From Sulfurovaceae bacterium (lineage in GTDB: Bacteria; Campylobacterota; Campylobacteria; Campylobacterales; Sulfurovaceae): DNA of 13,076 bases. The notes beneath the pieces are model-generated. The model was not told where the DNA came from and made no database searches. It worked only from the letters and a program-made list of their open reading frames with translations. This document shows, one piece after another, positions 1 to 6,291 of this stretch. Each line of letters begins with the position of its first letter. Positions within the stretch are counted from its first letter, which is position 1. Where the stretch lies: positions 1 to 13,076 of the forward strand of contig JAOZOG010000044.1 in NCBI GenBank assembly GCA_029933395.1, written 5' to 3'. The position numbers and the translations under genes are program-made.

Positions 1-1
1 A

Positions 2-535
2 TACCGTCATATCCTCGATGTCTGCTGTGGGACAGGGGAGCAGCTCAAGATTCTCAAGGATCACGGATTTGATGGCAAGGGTGTCGATCTCTCCGAAGCG
101 ATGCTGGCAGTAGCCCAAAAGGGACCGGTCAAGGCAGATTGCATATTGGGTGATGCAACTGAGATGGCATACGGGGATCGGAATTTCGATCTAGTGATGA
201 CGACATTTGCCCTTCACGAAAAAAGCCACAAAAGCGCACGAAAGATCGTCGAAGAGATGGTGCGTCTCACAGATGAGGGTGGAGATATCATCATCGTCGA
301 TTATGAGCTGAGCGATAAAACTTCCAATCTTTACAAAATGCTGATCTACCTGATAGAGTGGATCGCCGGCGGAGAGCACTATCGAAACTTCAAAGCCTAT
401 CTTCGCAAAGGCGGACTGCCTGCACTCCTCAAGGATATGCCCCTGGAAGAGGTACGACGCTACTATTTTGGAAAGCATGGCATCGTGTTGCTCTTGTTGA
501 GAAAAAATAATCTTCGACAAGAAAAACTATGTTAG
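2..535 (+). CDS. Class I SAM-dependent methyltransferase, 3' part (5' end outside window)
   Basis: The reading frame is open from base 2 and gives 177 residues before the TAG at 533-535, so the N-terminus lies outside the window. An internal ATG at 101 is not the true start, because the diagnostic motif I lies before it: ILDVCCGTGEQL, the glycine-rich SAM-binding loop. GVDLSEAML follows, with the acidic residue expected to bind the ribose hydroxyls, then GDATEMAYGDRNFDLVMTTFALHE (motif II/post-II of the methyltransferase 11/UbiE-like group) and the hydrophobic strand GGDIIIVDYEL (motif III). The C-terminal third, with HYRNFKAYLRKGGL, resembles small-molecule or lipid methyltransferases more than nucleic-acid ones, but the substrate cannot be read from the sequence. 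The AAA+ gene begins 32 bp downstream on the same strand, so the two may be co-transcribed. Family call is secure; substrate unknown. Confidence 0.9.
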   Translation, partial: YRHILDVCCGTGEQLKILKDHGFDGKGVDLSEAMLAVAQKGPVKADCILGDATEMAYGDRNFDLVMTTFALHEKSHKSARKIVEEMVRLTDEGGDIIIVDYELSDKTSNLYKMLIYLIEWIAGGEHYRNFKAYLRKGGLPALLKDMPLEEVRRYYFGKHGIVLLLLRKNNLRQEKLC

Positions 536-567
536 GATACCCGGCTATATTATAGAGAAAGAGACCC

Positions 568-1575
568 ATGAAAGCCAGTGAAATTACCAGCGTCGTCAAT
601 CAGCTTATCGTCAAAAAACTTCCTGTCTTCATCTGGGGTGCACCGGGAATTGGGAAATCTTCCATTGTCAAAGAGATCGCACAGAAGAATGGTTTGGCGT
701 TTATCGACCTGAGACTCTCGTTGCTCGACCCGACAGATCTCAAGGGGATACCGTTTTTTGATGAGCAGAACAGGGAAGGCGTCTGGGCAAAGCCCAGTTT
801 TTTACCCAAAGAATCGGATCAGAGTCGGGGGATACTTTTTCTCGACGAGATCAACACGGCACCCCCGGCCGTACAAGCCTCCGCCTATCAGCTCATCCTC
901 GATCGGCGGGTAGGGGAGTATCAGCTTCCGGAGGGGTGGAGTATTATTGCGGCAGGCAACAGGGAGAATGACCGGGGTGTCGTCTACAAGATGCCGCCGC
1001 CACTGGCGAACCGTTTTGTCCATTTCGAGATGGAGGTGGATTTCGAGGATTGGAAGAGCTGGGCCTACGGCAGAGGAATCGATGCGTCGATTATCGCCTT
1101 TCTGGCCTTTGACAAAGGGATGCTCTTCACCTTCGACCCGGGTAGCAACGAGAAGAGTTTCGCGACGCCCCGATCCTGGGAGTATGTCGATACGATCATC
1201 AAAAGCGGCATCCGGAATGAATTGATCCTGGAGAGTATCAGCGGGGCTGTCGGACGCGAAGGGGCGATCAATTATATCAGTTTCAAACGTGTGATGAAGC
1301 AGCTGCCCGACCTCTCGGCGATCCTCTCAGGTGATATCGAATCGATCGAAGACCAGGACCCCAAACTGATGATGGCATTGAGTATCGGTCTGGTGAATCT
1401 GCTCCGGGAGTCGAAGAAAATGGAACATATCGATCATGTGCTGCATTTTTCGCTCTCGCTTCCCGGAGAGTATGCCATCATGCTGGTCAAAGATATGCAG
1501 CTCAACGGAATCGATGTCGAAGGTTCGGATATGTGGGGTGAGTGGGTGCAGAAGTTTGCCTATCTATTGGCATAA
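568..1575 (+). CDS. MoxR-type AAA+ ATPase (AAA_5 group)
   Basis: This 335-aa protein is a complete single AAA+ module. It shows Walker A GAPGIGKSS (residues 24-32), Walker B ILFLDEIN (89-96), a sensor 1 asparagine in AAGNREN (N131), a likely arginine finger in LANRF (R149) and a sensor 2-like arginine in FATPRSWEYV (R202), then a helical lid to the C-terminus. The family (MoxR/RavA-like, dynein-related AAA_5) hydrolyses ATP to remodel proteins or insert cofactors. It normally works with a von Willebrand A-domain protein encoded next door. Here the next gene is convergent and encodes a PAS protein, so no VWA or DUF2201-type partner is visible. The start ATG at 568 follows a purine-rich stretch (gagaaagaga) that can serve as a weak ribosome binding site. 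Target protein unknown. Confidence 0.92.
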   Translation: MKASEITSVVNQLIVKKLPVFIWGAPGIGKSSIVKEIAQKNGLAFIDLRLSLLDPTDLKGIPFFDEQNREGVWAKPSFLPKESDQSRGILFLDEINTAPPAVQASAYQLILDRRVGEYQLPEGWSIIAAGNRENDRGVVYKMPPPLANRFVHFEMEVDFEDWKSWAYGRGIDASIIAFLAFDKGMLFTFDPGSNEKSFATPRSWEYVDTIIKSGIRNELILESISGAVGREGAINYISFKRVMKQLPDLSAILSGDIESIEDQDPKLMMALSIGLVNLLRESKKMEHIDHVLHFSLSLPGEYAIMLVKDMQLNGIDVEGSDMWGEWVQKFAYLLA

Positions 1576-1595
1576 TATTGGATGGGGATATTTTT

Positions 1596-1664
1596 GGTGT
1601 TGTCGGGAGACAACACCCTACACAAAATTATGATAACTGTAGGGTGTTGTGCCCTCACAATACC
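1596..1664. repeat. REP doublet (REPIN-like): two inverted GTAG-headed palindromes
   Basis: Two 26-base units lie in opposite orientation. On the minus strand, 1621-1596 reads GTAG, then stem GGTGTTGTC, loop TCCC, stem GACAACACC. On the plus strand, 1639-1664 reads GTAG, then stem GGTGTTGTG, loop CCCT, stem CACAATACC (one G-T wobble). The units match at 21 of 26 positions and flank a 17-base spacer (1622-1638). The central arms form a perfect 13-bp inverted repeat (1610-1622 with 1638-1650), so one long hairpin and two short hairpins are mutually exclusive. A GTAG/GGAG tetranucleotide 5' of an imperfect palindrome, paired head to head, is the known architecture of REP/REPIN elements mobilised by RAYT (TnpA-REP, Y1-type) transposases. 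No RAYT gene lies in the window, so family membership rests on structure alone. Confidence 0.7.
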
Positions 1665-1673
1665 TCTATTTTT
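1643..1673 (+). terminator. Possible terminator of the AAA+ gene formed by the right REP hairpin
   Basis: The right-hand palindrome of the doublet (stem 1643-1651 with 1656-1664, four-base loop) is followed on the plus strand by tctattttt (1665-1673), a hairpin plus T-rich tract as in a Rho-independent terminator. It lies 67 bp after the AAA+ stop and overlaps the 3' end of the convergent PAS gene. The left hairpin has no T tract in the minus direction, so it would not terminate the PAS gene in the same way. Confidence 0.35.
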
Positions 1674-2145
1674 CAAATGCTTTGATGGCTTCGAGCTGAT
1701 CGTTATCTACGTAGAGTACCACTCTGCTGCTATGCTCCTCTTCGGATCGGAGTTTGTCATAGACATTCTGCATCTCGATGCGTTTTTCCCGCGACATGGG
1801 CTCTCTGATCGATTTATATTCGACCAGTTTGCCATCCTTGAGTACTCCGGAGATCTCGGCGTAGACCCAGTAGTAGCCTTTGTCTTTGCGGAGGTTTTTG
1901 ACATACCCTCTCCATGTTTCGCCCGCTTTGATCGTTTTCCAGAGATCATCGAACGCTGATTTTGGCATATCCGGATGGCGGATGACATTGTGCGGTTTGC
2001 CGATCAGCTCTTCGGGTTCATAGCCGGAAATATGTGCAAAAGTCTCATTGATGTAGGTGATGATTCCACTGAGATCGGTTCTGGAGATGATGAGCTCATT
2101 TTCCGGCACCTCTGTCTCTATGAACATATCGAATGATGTTTCCAT
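1666..2145 (-). CDS. Stand-alone Aer/CetB-type PAS sensor protein
   Basis: The chosen start is the ATG at 2145 (159 aa), preceded on the minus strand by AAAGGGG at a normal distance. A longer frame to 2247 would add 34 unlikely residues, overlap the upstream gene and include the promoter. Residues about 15-115 form one PAS domain very close to that of the E. coli energy-taxis receptor Aer: GYEPEELIGKP, IRHPDMP (R56, H57, D59), W69, W78 and VKNLRKDKGYYWVYAE. The R-H-D-W set matches residues implicated in FAD binding by Aer (R57, H58, D60, W79). There is no transmembrane segment, HAMP or signalling domain, only a short charged helix after the PAS domain. Length and layout match Campylobacter CetB, which works with the membrane signalling protein CetA; no cetA is adjacent. 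Probable cytoplasmic flavin redox or energy sensor. Confidence 0.88.
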   Translation of the reverse strand: METSFDMFIETEVPENELIISRTDLSGIITYINETFAHISGYEPEELIGKPHNVIRHPDMPKSAFDDLWKTIKAGETWRGYVKNLRKDKGYYWVYAEISGVLKDGKLVEYKSIREPMSREKRIEMQNVYDKLRSEEEHSSRVVLYVDNDQLEAIKAFEK

Positions 2146-2169
2146 AATATACCCCTTTTGATTTGATGT

Positions 2170-2178
2170 ATTATAGCA
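2170..2178 (-). promoter_or_regulatory. Extended -10 promoter of the PAS gene
   Basis: On the minus strand the sequence reads TGCTATAAT: a perfect -10 hexamer (2175-2170) with the TGN extension. It lies about 25 bp upstream of the PAS start and within the 62-bp gap after the NlpC/P60 gene. A small palindrome, CATTG-N4-CAATG (2177-2190), lies just upstream. No good -35 box is visible, which is usual for extended -10 promoters. The PAS gene can therefore be transcribed independently of the MscS-NlpC pair. Confidence 0.5.
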
Positions 2179-2207
2179 TTGTCTGCAATGATGCGTGTTG
2201 AGCCAGG

Positions 2208-2906
2208 TCAACGAAGTTTTTCCTGTTTTGTCACTCTCTGCCCCCACAAAAAGCGTTGCTTGTAAAAAGCCTGATTGAGGCTCGAGATGGTAACCTTATG
2301 GGCACCGGAGCTGGCATGGATAAATTTATTATTTCCGATATAGATACCGACATGGTTGACGATACCCTTTCGTTCTTTGGAGGTATCGAAAAAGATCAAG
2401 TCCCCTGTTTTGAGCTCATTTTTGCTGAGTTTTTTGCCGATCTCGGCCTGTTGTACCGAAGTACGCGGCAGACAAACCCCGTTTTTGTTGCAGACATAAC
2501 AGGTAAACCCGGAACAGTCGAAAGTCTTGGGTCCGTTGGCTCCCCAGACATATTTTTTCCCGAGATGTTTTCTCGCTTCTTCCAGCAGGGGGCCGCCATT
2601 TTTGATCAGTGCAAGTACCTGGCTCAGTGGAATGGATTGATCGGGTATTTTAAGAGTGCTTCCCACTATCAGAGTCTGATTGGAGGCGAGGGCATTCTCT
2701 TTTCTGAGTTTGGAGATAGAGATATGGTGCTCCGCTGCGACAGAAGCGATCGTATCACCTTCTTTGACCTTGTAGTCGGTGCTTCCTTTTGATCTGAGAT
2801 TGACGCTGATCGCCTTTTTGTGGTTGAGTAGTTTCGATTTGAGGTGGGAACTCTTTGCCGTTCCGTCCGAAGTAAAAAGAAGCAGGGCTGTTATCAGTCG
2901 AATCAT
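2208..2906 (-). CDS. Exported LysM-NlpC/P60 peptidoglycan endopeptidase
   Basis: This 232-aa protein has a short N-terminal hydrophobic export signal (IRLITALLLF). One LysM peptidoglycan-binding repeat follows at about 43-88 (YKVKEGDTIASVAAEH through GSTLKIP), and a C-terminal NlpC/P60 papain-like domain at about 107-225. The catalytic triad can be seen: C131 in FDCSGF, H185 in VNHVGIYIG and H197 in FIHASS. The family cleaves stem-peptide bonds such as D-Glu-mDAP. The ATG at 2906 is preceded by a strong AGGAGG, and its first four bases (ATGA, 2906-2903) contain the stop codon of the upstream MscS gene, so translation is coupled. The short signal sequence makes the exact cleavage site uncertain. 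Extra cysteines C136, C139 and C145 near the active site are unexplained. Confidence 0.92.
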   Translation of the reverse strand: MIRLITALLLFTSDGTAKSSHLKSKLLNHKKAISVNLRSKGSTDYKVKEGDTIASVAAEHHISISKLRKENALASNQTLIVGSTLKIPDQSIPLSQVLALIKNGGPLLEEARKHLGKKYVWGANGPKTFDCSGFTCYVCNKNGVCLPRTSVQQAEIGKKLSKNELKTGDLIFFDTSKERKGIVNHVGIYIGNNKFIHASSGAHKVTISSLNQAFYKQRFLWGQRVTKQEKLR

Positions 2907-4759
2907 AATTTACCTCCTTTCCTGGTGTCTGTGTCATTGTCACAACTCTCTTCACCGGAAGCCTGATGTATGACCAGTGCCGGATAGGCAAATTCAAGAT
3001 GATTCTTTTTGAGGATTTCCGCGATCTTGAACATCACATCCTCCTTGACCTCCAGCCACTCTGCCCAGACAACCGATTTGGAGAAGCAGTAGACGAGGAT
3101 ATTGATACTCGAATCGGCAAACTCATCCATATAGACCAGAGAGGTACGTTTGATTCCCTTGAAATCTTCGGCAGAGAGCAGTCTGGATGAGCGGTATCGG
3201 CTGACATACTTTGTACCGGATCCGGCAATACCATAGTGTTCTTTAAGCATCTGTCGAATATCCAGTATCGCCTGTTTGATATCGTTGAAATCGGACTCGT
3301 AGGTGACGCCGATATGCATTTTGATGCGCCTTCCTATTGTTCGGCGGCTCCAGTTCTTGATCTCTTCATTGGCCAGTTTGAAGTTGGGAATGGAGATCAG
3401 AGCATTGTCAAATGTCCTCAATGTGGTGGCCCGCAGTCCAATCTCTACGACAGTACCGTCGATGCCGCCTGCTTCGATCCAGTCTCCCTGTTCGAAAAGA
3501 TCGCCAAGCAGGATCGAGACAGACCCGAAGATATTGGCGATACTGTCCTTGGCTGCGAAGGCTACCGCAAACCCACCGATCCCCAGACCCGAAAGCAGAG
3601 CAGTCAGGTCTACACCGAATATAATGAGGATTATAATGATTGATGCAATGATAATCAGTGAGTTGATGACTTTGATCAGGAGATTGAAGACCTCCTTTTT
3701 GAGTATCATGTTTTTCTGCAATTTTTCTATTTTGAGATAAGCGACTGTATTGGTGATGCGATAGAGCAGGAGCGCGATGAGCACCACATAGATCACACCG
3801 AAAAAACGGCTGATTATGATACTTTTGGTATCCATACCAAAATAAAATACAAGCGAAAGATGAATGATCAGTATCGAAGTGATGATATAGATGAGTTTGG
3901 TGATATTGTTGTGAATATAGTCGATATCCTCTTCATCGACTTTGCGGTAGTGCAGCAGACGGACGATCAGAAACTTGGCGATCATATTGATCATGAGAAT
4001 AAGAAGGATAATCGATGAAAGAATGATAATCTGGGCTATGTCTATATTGAAATAGGAGAAAAAGCTGTTGAGTTTTTTTCCAAAGGGTGATTTATTGATT
4101 TTATCGATCAGGGCAAAAAGTCTCGATCGGGTGATCTTTCCCCAGTCATAGATATTTGAGCTGTTCTCGATGAGTTGTGCACTGAATGTGCTGATCACGT
4201 TTTCGAGCGCATCCAGTTTTCGCAACTCTTTTTGGAGCTCCTGTGAGACGGTACTGTCAGGTTTCTTCTGGATTGCCTTGAAAAATTTATCTTTCCTCAG
4301 CGGCATATATCTGGCAAATGAGTTTGCGATCATATCATTGATCTTATCCTCAAAATATTTTTTGGATTTGCTTTCGGTTTGAAGTAAAACTTTTTGAAGA
4401 AAATTCTTCATTTTGCCCTTGATACGGTATTCGTAGAGCTTTATTTCGTCGCGCATCGCTGCGAGTTTGCGACCGCGTCTCAGATTGTAGTTATATTGGA
4501 TTTGAAGTTTTCCGACATCTCGACTGTAGGTATTGTTGCGGTCGGTATAATTCTTTTTGTCGGTTGCAAAATCAAAGAAAAAAATCTGATAGTCCTGATC
4601 CTGCTTTTTCCTAATCTTTTTTCTCTCTTTTTTGGTTAGATTGTGATCGAGAAGTTTGCTTTCGATTTTGATTTGTTGATCGACAAACTGATCAAATATG
4701 TCATTGGAGGCATAGAGAAAAGAGAATATGAGGAGGAACAGAATAACGATTTTTTTCAC
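2903..4759 (-). CDS. MscS-family mechanosensitive channel with periplasmic N-terminal domain
   Basis: The protein has 618 aa. A signal peptide (about 1-17, ending LYA) is followed by a charged, helix-rich, probably coiled-coil periplasmic region to about 235. Transmembrane helices lie near 244-266, 285-307, 313-336 and 358-383. The pore-lining MscS helix (about 386-418) carries the small-residue run LLSGLGIGGFAVAFAAKDS, and the MscS beta domain follows with DWIEAGGIDGTVVEIGLR and LISIPN (426-458). The cytoplasmic alpha/beta domain runs to the end. This is longer than E. coli MscS (about 286 aa) and resembles larger YbdG/YnaI or MscK-like members. It probably opens on hypo-osmotic shock. The start is GTG at 4759, behind AAAGG on the minus strand. 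Its stop overlaps the start of the NlpC/P60 gene by 4 bp. It ends with a charged, Asp-rich tail (ESCDNDTDTRKGGKL). Confidence 0.92.
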   Translation of the reverse strand: MKKIVILFLLIFSFLYASNDIFDQFVDQQIKIESKLLDHNLTKKERKKIRKKQDQDYQIFFFDFATDKKNYTDRNNTYSRDVGKLQIQYNYNLRRGRKLAAMRDEIKLYEYRIKGKMKNFLQKVLLQTESKSKKYFEDKINDMIANSFARYMPLRKDKFFKAIQKKPDSTVSQELQKELRKLDALENVISTFSAQLIENSSNIYDWGKITRSRLFALIDKINKSPFGKKLNSFFSYFNIDIAQIIILSSIILLILMINMIAKFLIVRLLHYRKVDEEDIDYIHNNITKLIYIITSILIIHLSLVFYFGMDTKSIIISRFFGVIYVVLIALLLYRITNTVAYLKIEKLQKNMILKKEVFNLLIKVINSLIIIASIIIILIIFGVDLTALLSGLGIGGFAVAFAAKDSIANIFGSVSILLGDLFEQGDWIEAGGIDGTVVEIGLRATTLRTFDNALISIPNFKLANEEIKNWSRRTIGRRIKMHIGVTYESDFNDIKQAILDIRQMLKEHYGIAGSGTKYVSRYRSSRLLSAEDFKGIKRTSLVYMDEFADSSINILVYCFSKSVVWAEWLEVKEDVMFKIAEILKKNHLEFAYPALVIHQASGEESCDNDTDTRKGGKL

Positions 4760-4783
4760 ACTATACCTTTACTACTTTATGTA

Positions 4784-4789
4784 ATTATA
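4784..4789 (-). promoter_or_regulatory. -10 box of the MscS/NlpC-P60 operon
   Basis: A perfect TATAAT reads on the minus strand (4789-4784), 25-30 bp before the GTG start of the channel gene. The surrounding sequence is AT-rich and no clear -35 hexamer is seen at 17 bp (TTATTC at 4812-4807 is the closest). This fits the -10-dominated promoters known from Campylobacterota. Confidence 0.45.
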
Positions 4790-4840
4790 GCGTATAAATA
4801 AGATATGAATAACGCATCGTAAAAAAAGAAGTTTTTTGCC

Positions 4841-4864
4841 AAGACCTTTTGGAATAAAGGTCTT
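4841..4864 (-). terminator. Hairpin after the beta-propeller gene, possible terminator
   Basis: A perfect 9-bp inverted repeat (aagaccttt at 4841-4849 with aaaggtctt at 4856-4864; six-base loop) starts 22 bp after the propeller gene stop. On the minus strand a run of seven T follows only after a further 13 bases (4827-4821), so the match to an intrinsic terminator is imperfect. Confidence 0.4.
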
Positions 4865-4885
4865 AAGCAGAAGAAAGTATCGAAC

Positions 4886-6169
4886 TTAGGAGGTTGATTG
4901 CTCAGGTGTTCCACCGGTATAGTAAGTTCGAGATACCGTTTTGTTGGTAAGGTCGATCTCGATGAAGTTACCTTCATGCGTCGCAAAGATATAGAAGAAT
5001 CTTCCATCAGGCGATACCCAGTTCAGGTGGGATTGAATAAAGAGATTGACCTCTTCATGTGCATCGGTAATATGGACATTCCACACCTCTTCTGTACCCA
5101 TATTGATAATGGTTACATCCTGATCAAAGTGGTTGGTTACAATTGCCAGATTGAGTTGAGGGGAGAAATTGACATGTCCGCCACCCAGTCCAATCGGATA
5201 CGTTTTGACTATCTGCATCGTTGATCTATCGATTACGAAAAGCTGCTTGCTCAGGCACATTGGTTGCCAGATATATTTACCATCAGGTGAAATACTGTAA
5301 TGGTGGGTCATATCGCTGGAAGTGACTCCGGGGAAAAGTGTTACTCTACCAGGTATCAGGTGGCCATTTCCATCATACGAGAGTTCCATCAGGTGTGGTG
5401 CAACATTTTTGGATCTGGACCCTTCAACTTCTGCATAGAAGACTCTCTTTGTCAGGCTTTTGTCCAGTACGTCGACATCGATTGTGTGCACGCCTGTCAG
5501 CATGGGCAGTCTGTCTGTTTCCACAAAATTGTAACCACCCCCATTTTGGACAACTTTATAAACAACGATTACATCGTTATATCGATCCAGCAATGTAAAG
5601 TGATCGGCATCGAGCCAGGTGCTGTGTCCTGTCGCATTGCCGCCGCAGTTACCCGAAATCGTTTGGCCCGCTTTCACTGTTGGCCCTACAGTACCCAGTA
5701 CACTATCAGTTGCAACATCGATAATACTGACCATCGGTTGATCTTTACCCGAGATCAGCTGGAGGTTACGATATTTATTGTAAGCGCCGGCAGCCCTGGG
5801 TTTATGTGGCAGGGGTACGGTTTTGTCATAAGACTGCGTTCTGGCATTGATGACATCAAAGGCTTTTTGGCCGGTTGTTCTGATATACATCCTATCTGTA
5901 AAACCTGCCCTGTCTGCCGAGTGCGGACTCGGACCCGGTACCCATACACTTGCCACTTCTGTCATACTGGCAGGGTCCATCACAACCACCCGGTTAAAGG
6001 CAGGGTCAGGATCGGCGTAGTAGTAGTAACTCCAAATATTTCCGGCGCTTCCGCCACCTCCGCCATTGTCCTCATTGCTATTACTGTTGCTGTTGCTTCC
6101 CTCAGTATCGCAACCTGCCATAAAAGCCACAACCAAGATTCCGGTTAAGGCTAAAATGAATCTTCTCAC
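4886..6169 (-). CDS. Beta-propeller lipoprotein (YVTN/NosZ-like fold) with histidine-lined blades
   Basis: The 427-aa protein begins with a lipoprotein signal (ILVVAFMAGC, lipidated C20). A Ser/Asn-rich then Gly-rich linker (about 22-43) follows, then repeated 40-60-residue units with the beta-propeller pattern: ISPDGKYI, VSPDGRFF, FVIDRSTMQIV, VSIIDVATDSVL, IEIDLTNKTV. The fold is that of YVTN/WD40-like seven-bladed propellers, such as the catalytic part of nitrous oxide reductase and the d1 domain of cytochrome cd1. Histidines recur near likely blade starts: H83, H122, H181, H228, H289/H290, H332, H381. There is no CxxCH haem site and no CuA domain. The start is GTG at 6169 behind AGGGG. 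Probably a membrane-tethered periplasmic or outer-membrane protein; ligand and activity are unknown. No obvious partner gene lies beside it. Confidence 0.82.
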   Translation of the reverse strand: MRRFILALTGILVVAFMAGCDTEGSNSNSNSNEDNGGGGGSAGNIWSYYYYADPDPAFNRVVVMDPASMTEVASVWVPGPSPHSADRAGFTDRMYIRTTGQKAFDVINARTQSYDKTVPLPHKPRAAGAYNKYRNLQLISGKDQPMVSIIDVATDSVLGTVGPTVKAGQTISGNCGGNATGHSTWLDADHFTLLDRYNDVIVVYKVVQNGGGYNFVETDRLPMLTGVHTIDVDVLDKSLTKRVFYAEVEGSRSKNVAPHLMELSYDGNGHLIPGRVTLFPGVTSSDMTHHYSISPDGKYIWQPMCLSKQLFVIDRSTMQIVKTYPIGLGGGHVNFSPQLNLAIVTNHFDQDVTIINMGTEEVWNVHITDAHEEVNLFIQSHLNWVSPDGRFFYIFATHEGNFIEIDLTNKTVSRTYYTGGTPEQSTS

Positions 6170-6197
6170 CTCGTCCCCTTTTGTTTTAAATTTTTTA

Positions 6198-6218
6198 ATA
6201 TTACACTAATAGAGTGTA
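6198..6218 (-). promoter_or_regulatory. Putative promoter and operator-like palindrome upstream of the propeller gene
   Basis: A TAATAT -10-like hexamer reads on the minus strand (6203-6198), about 30 bp before the GTG start. It abuts a palindrome, TACACT-N5-AGTGTA (6202-6218), where a dimeric regulator could block or aid polymerase. The 122-bp gap to msrB is very AT-rich and otherwise shows no gene or strong terminator. The palindrome does not match the FNR (TTGAT-N4-ATCAA) or CRP (TGTGA-N6-TCACA) consensus. Confidence 0.3.
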
Positions 6219-6291
6219 TGGTAAATAAACAAATCATTAACAGATCGCGAATATATTTAATTTATAAAATACATAAGAATAAATGAATTAA

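Noticed and set aside
545..553. TATATTAT before the AAA+ gene as its promoter
   Set aside because: It lies only about 15-20 bp before the start codon, leaving almost no leader, and there is no -35 box; co-transcription with the methyltransferase is as likely.
1596..1664. CRISPR-like or integron attC-like reading of the repeat at the AAA+/PAS junction
   Set aside because: There are only two units, in inverted not direct orientation, with no spacers, cas genes, integrase or attC core sites; the GTAG plus palindrome layout fits REP doublets better.
2146..2247. N-terminal extension of the PAS gene to an ATG at 2247
   Set aside because: It lacks a ribosome binding site, overlaps the 3' end of the NlpC/P60 gene and would contain the TGCTATAAT promoter; the ATG at 2145 has AAAGGGG and begins right before the PAS fold.
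2256..2792. Plus-strand open frame (178 aa) opposite the NlpC/P60 gene
   Set aside because: The opposite strand encodes a complete catalytic triad, a LysM repeat and a strong Shine-Dalgarno; this frame shows no known motifs.
5300..6148. Long plus-strand open frame (282 aa) opposite the propeller gene
   Set aside because: It is the antisense shadow of a protein with a clear lipobox and repeated propeller motifs; its translation is rich in Cys/His/Ile with no recognisable domain and no ribosome binding site.
4886..6169. Nitrous oxide reductase or cytochrome cd1 as the identity of the propeller protein
   Set aside because: It is much shorter, lacks a CuA domain, CxxCH haem motif and Tat signal, and has a lipobox; only fold-level similarity can be claimed.
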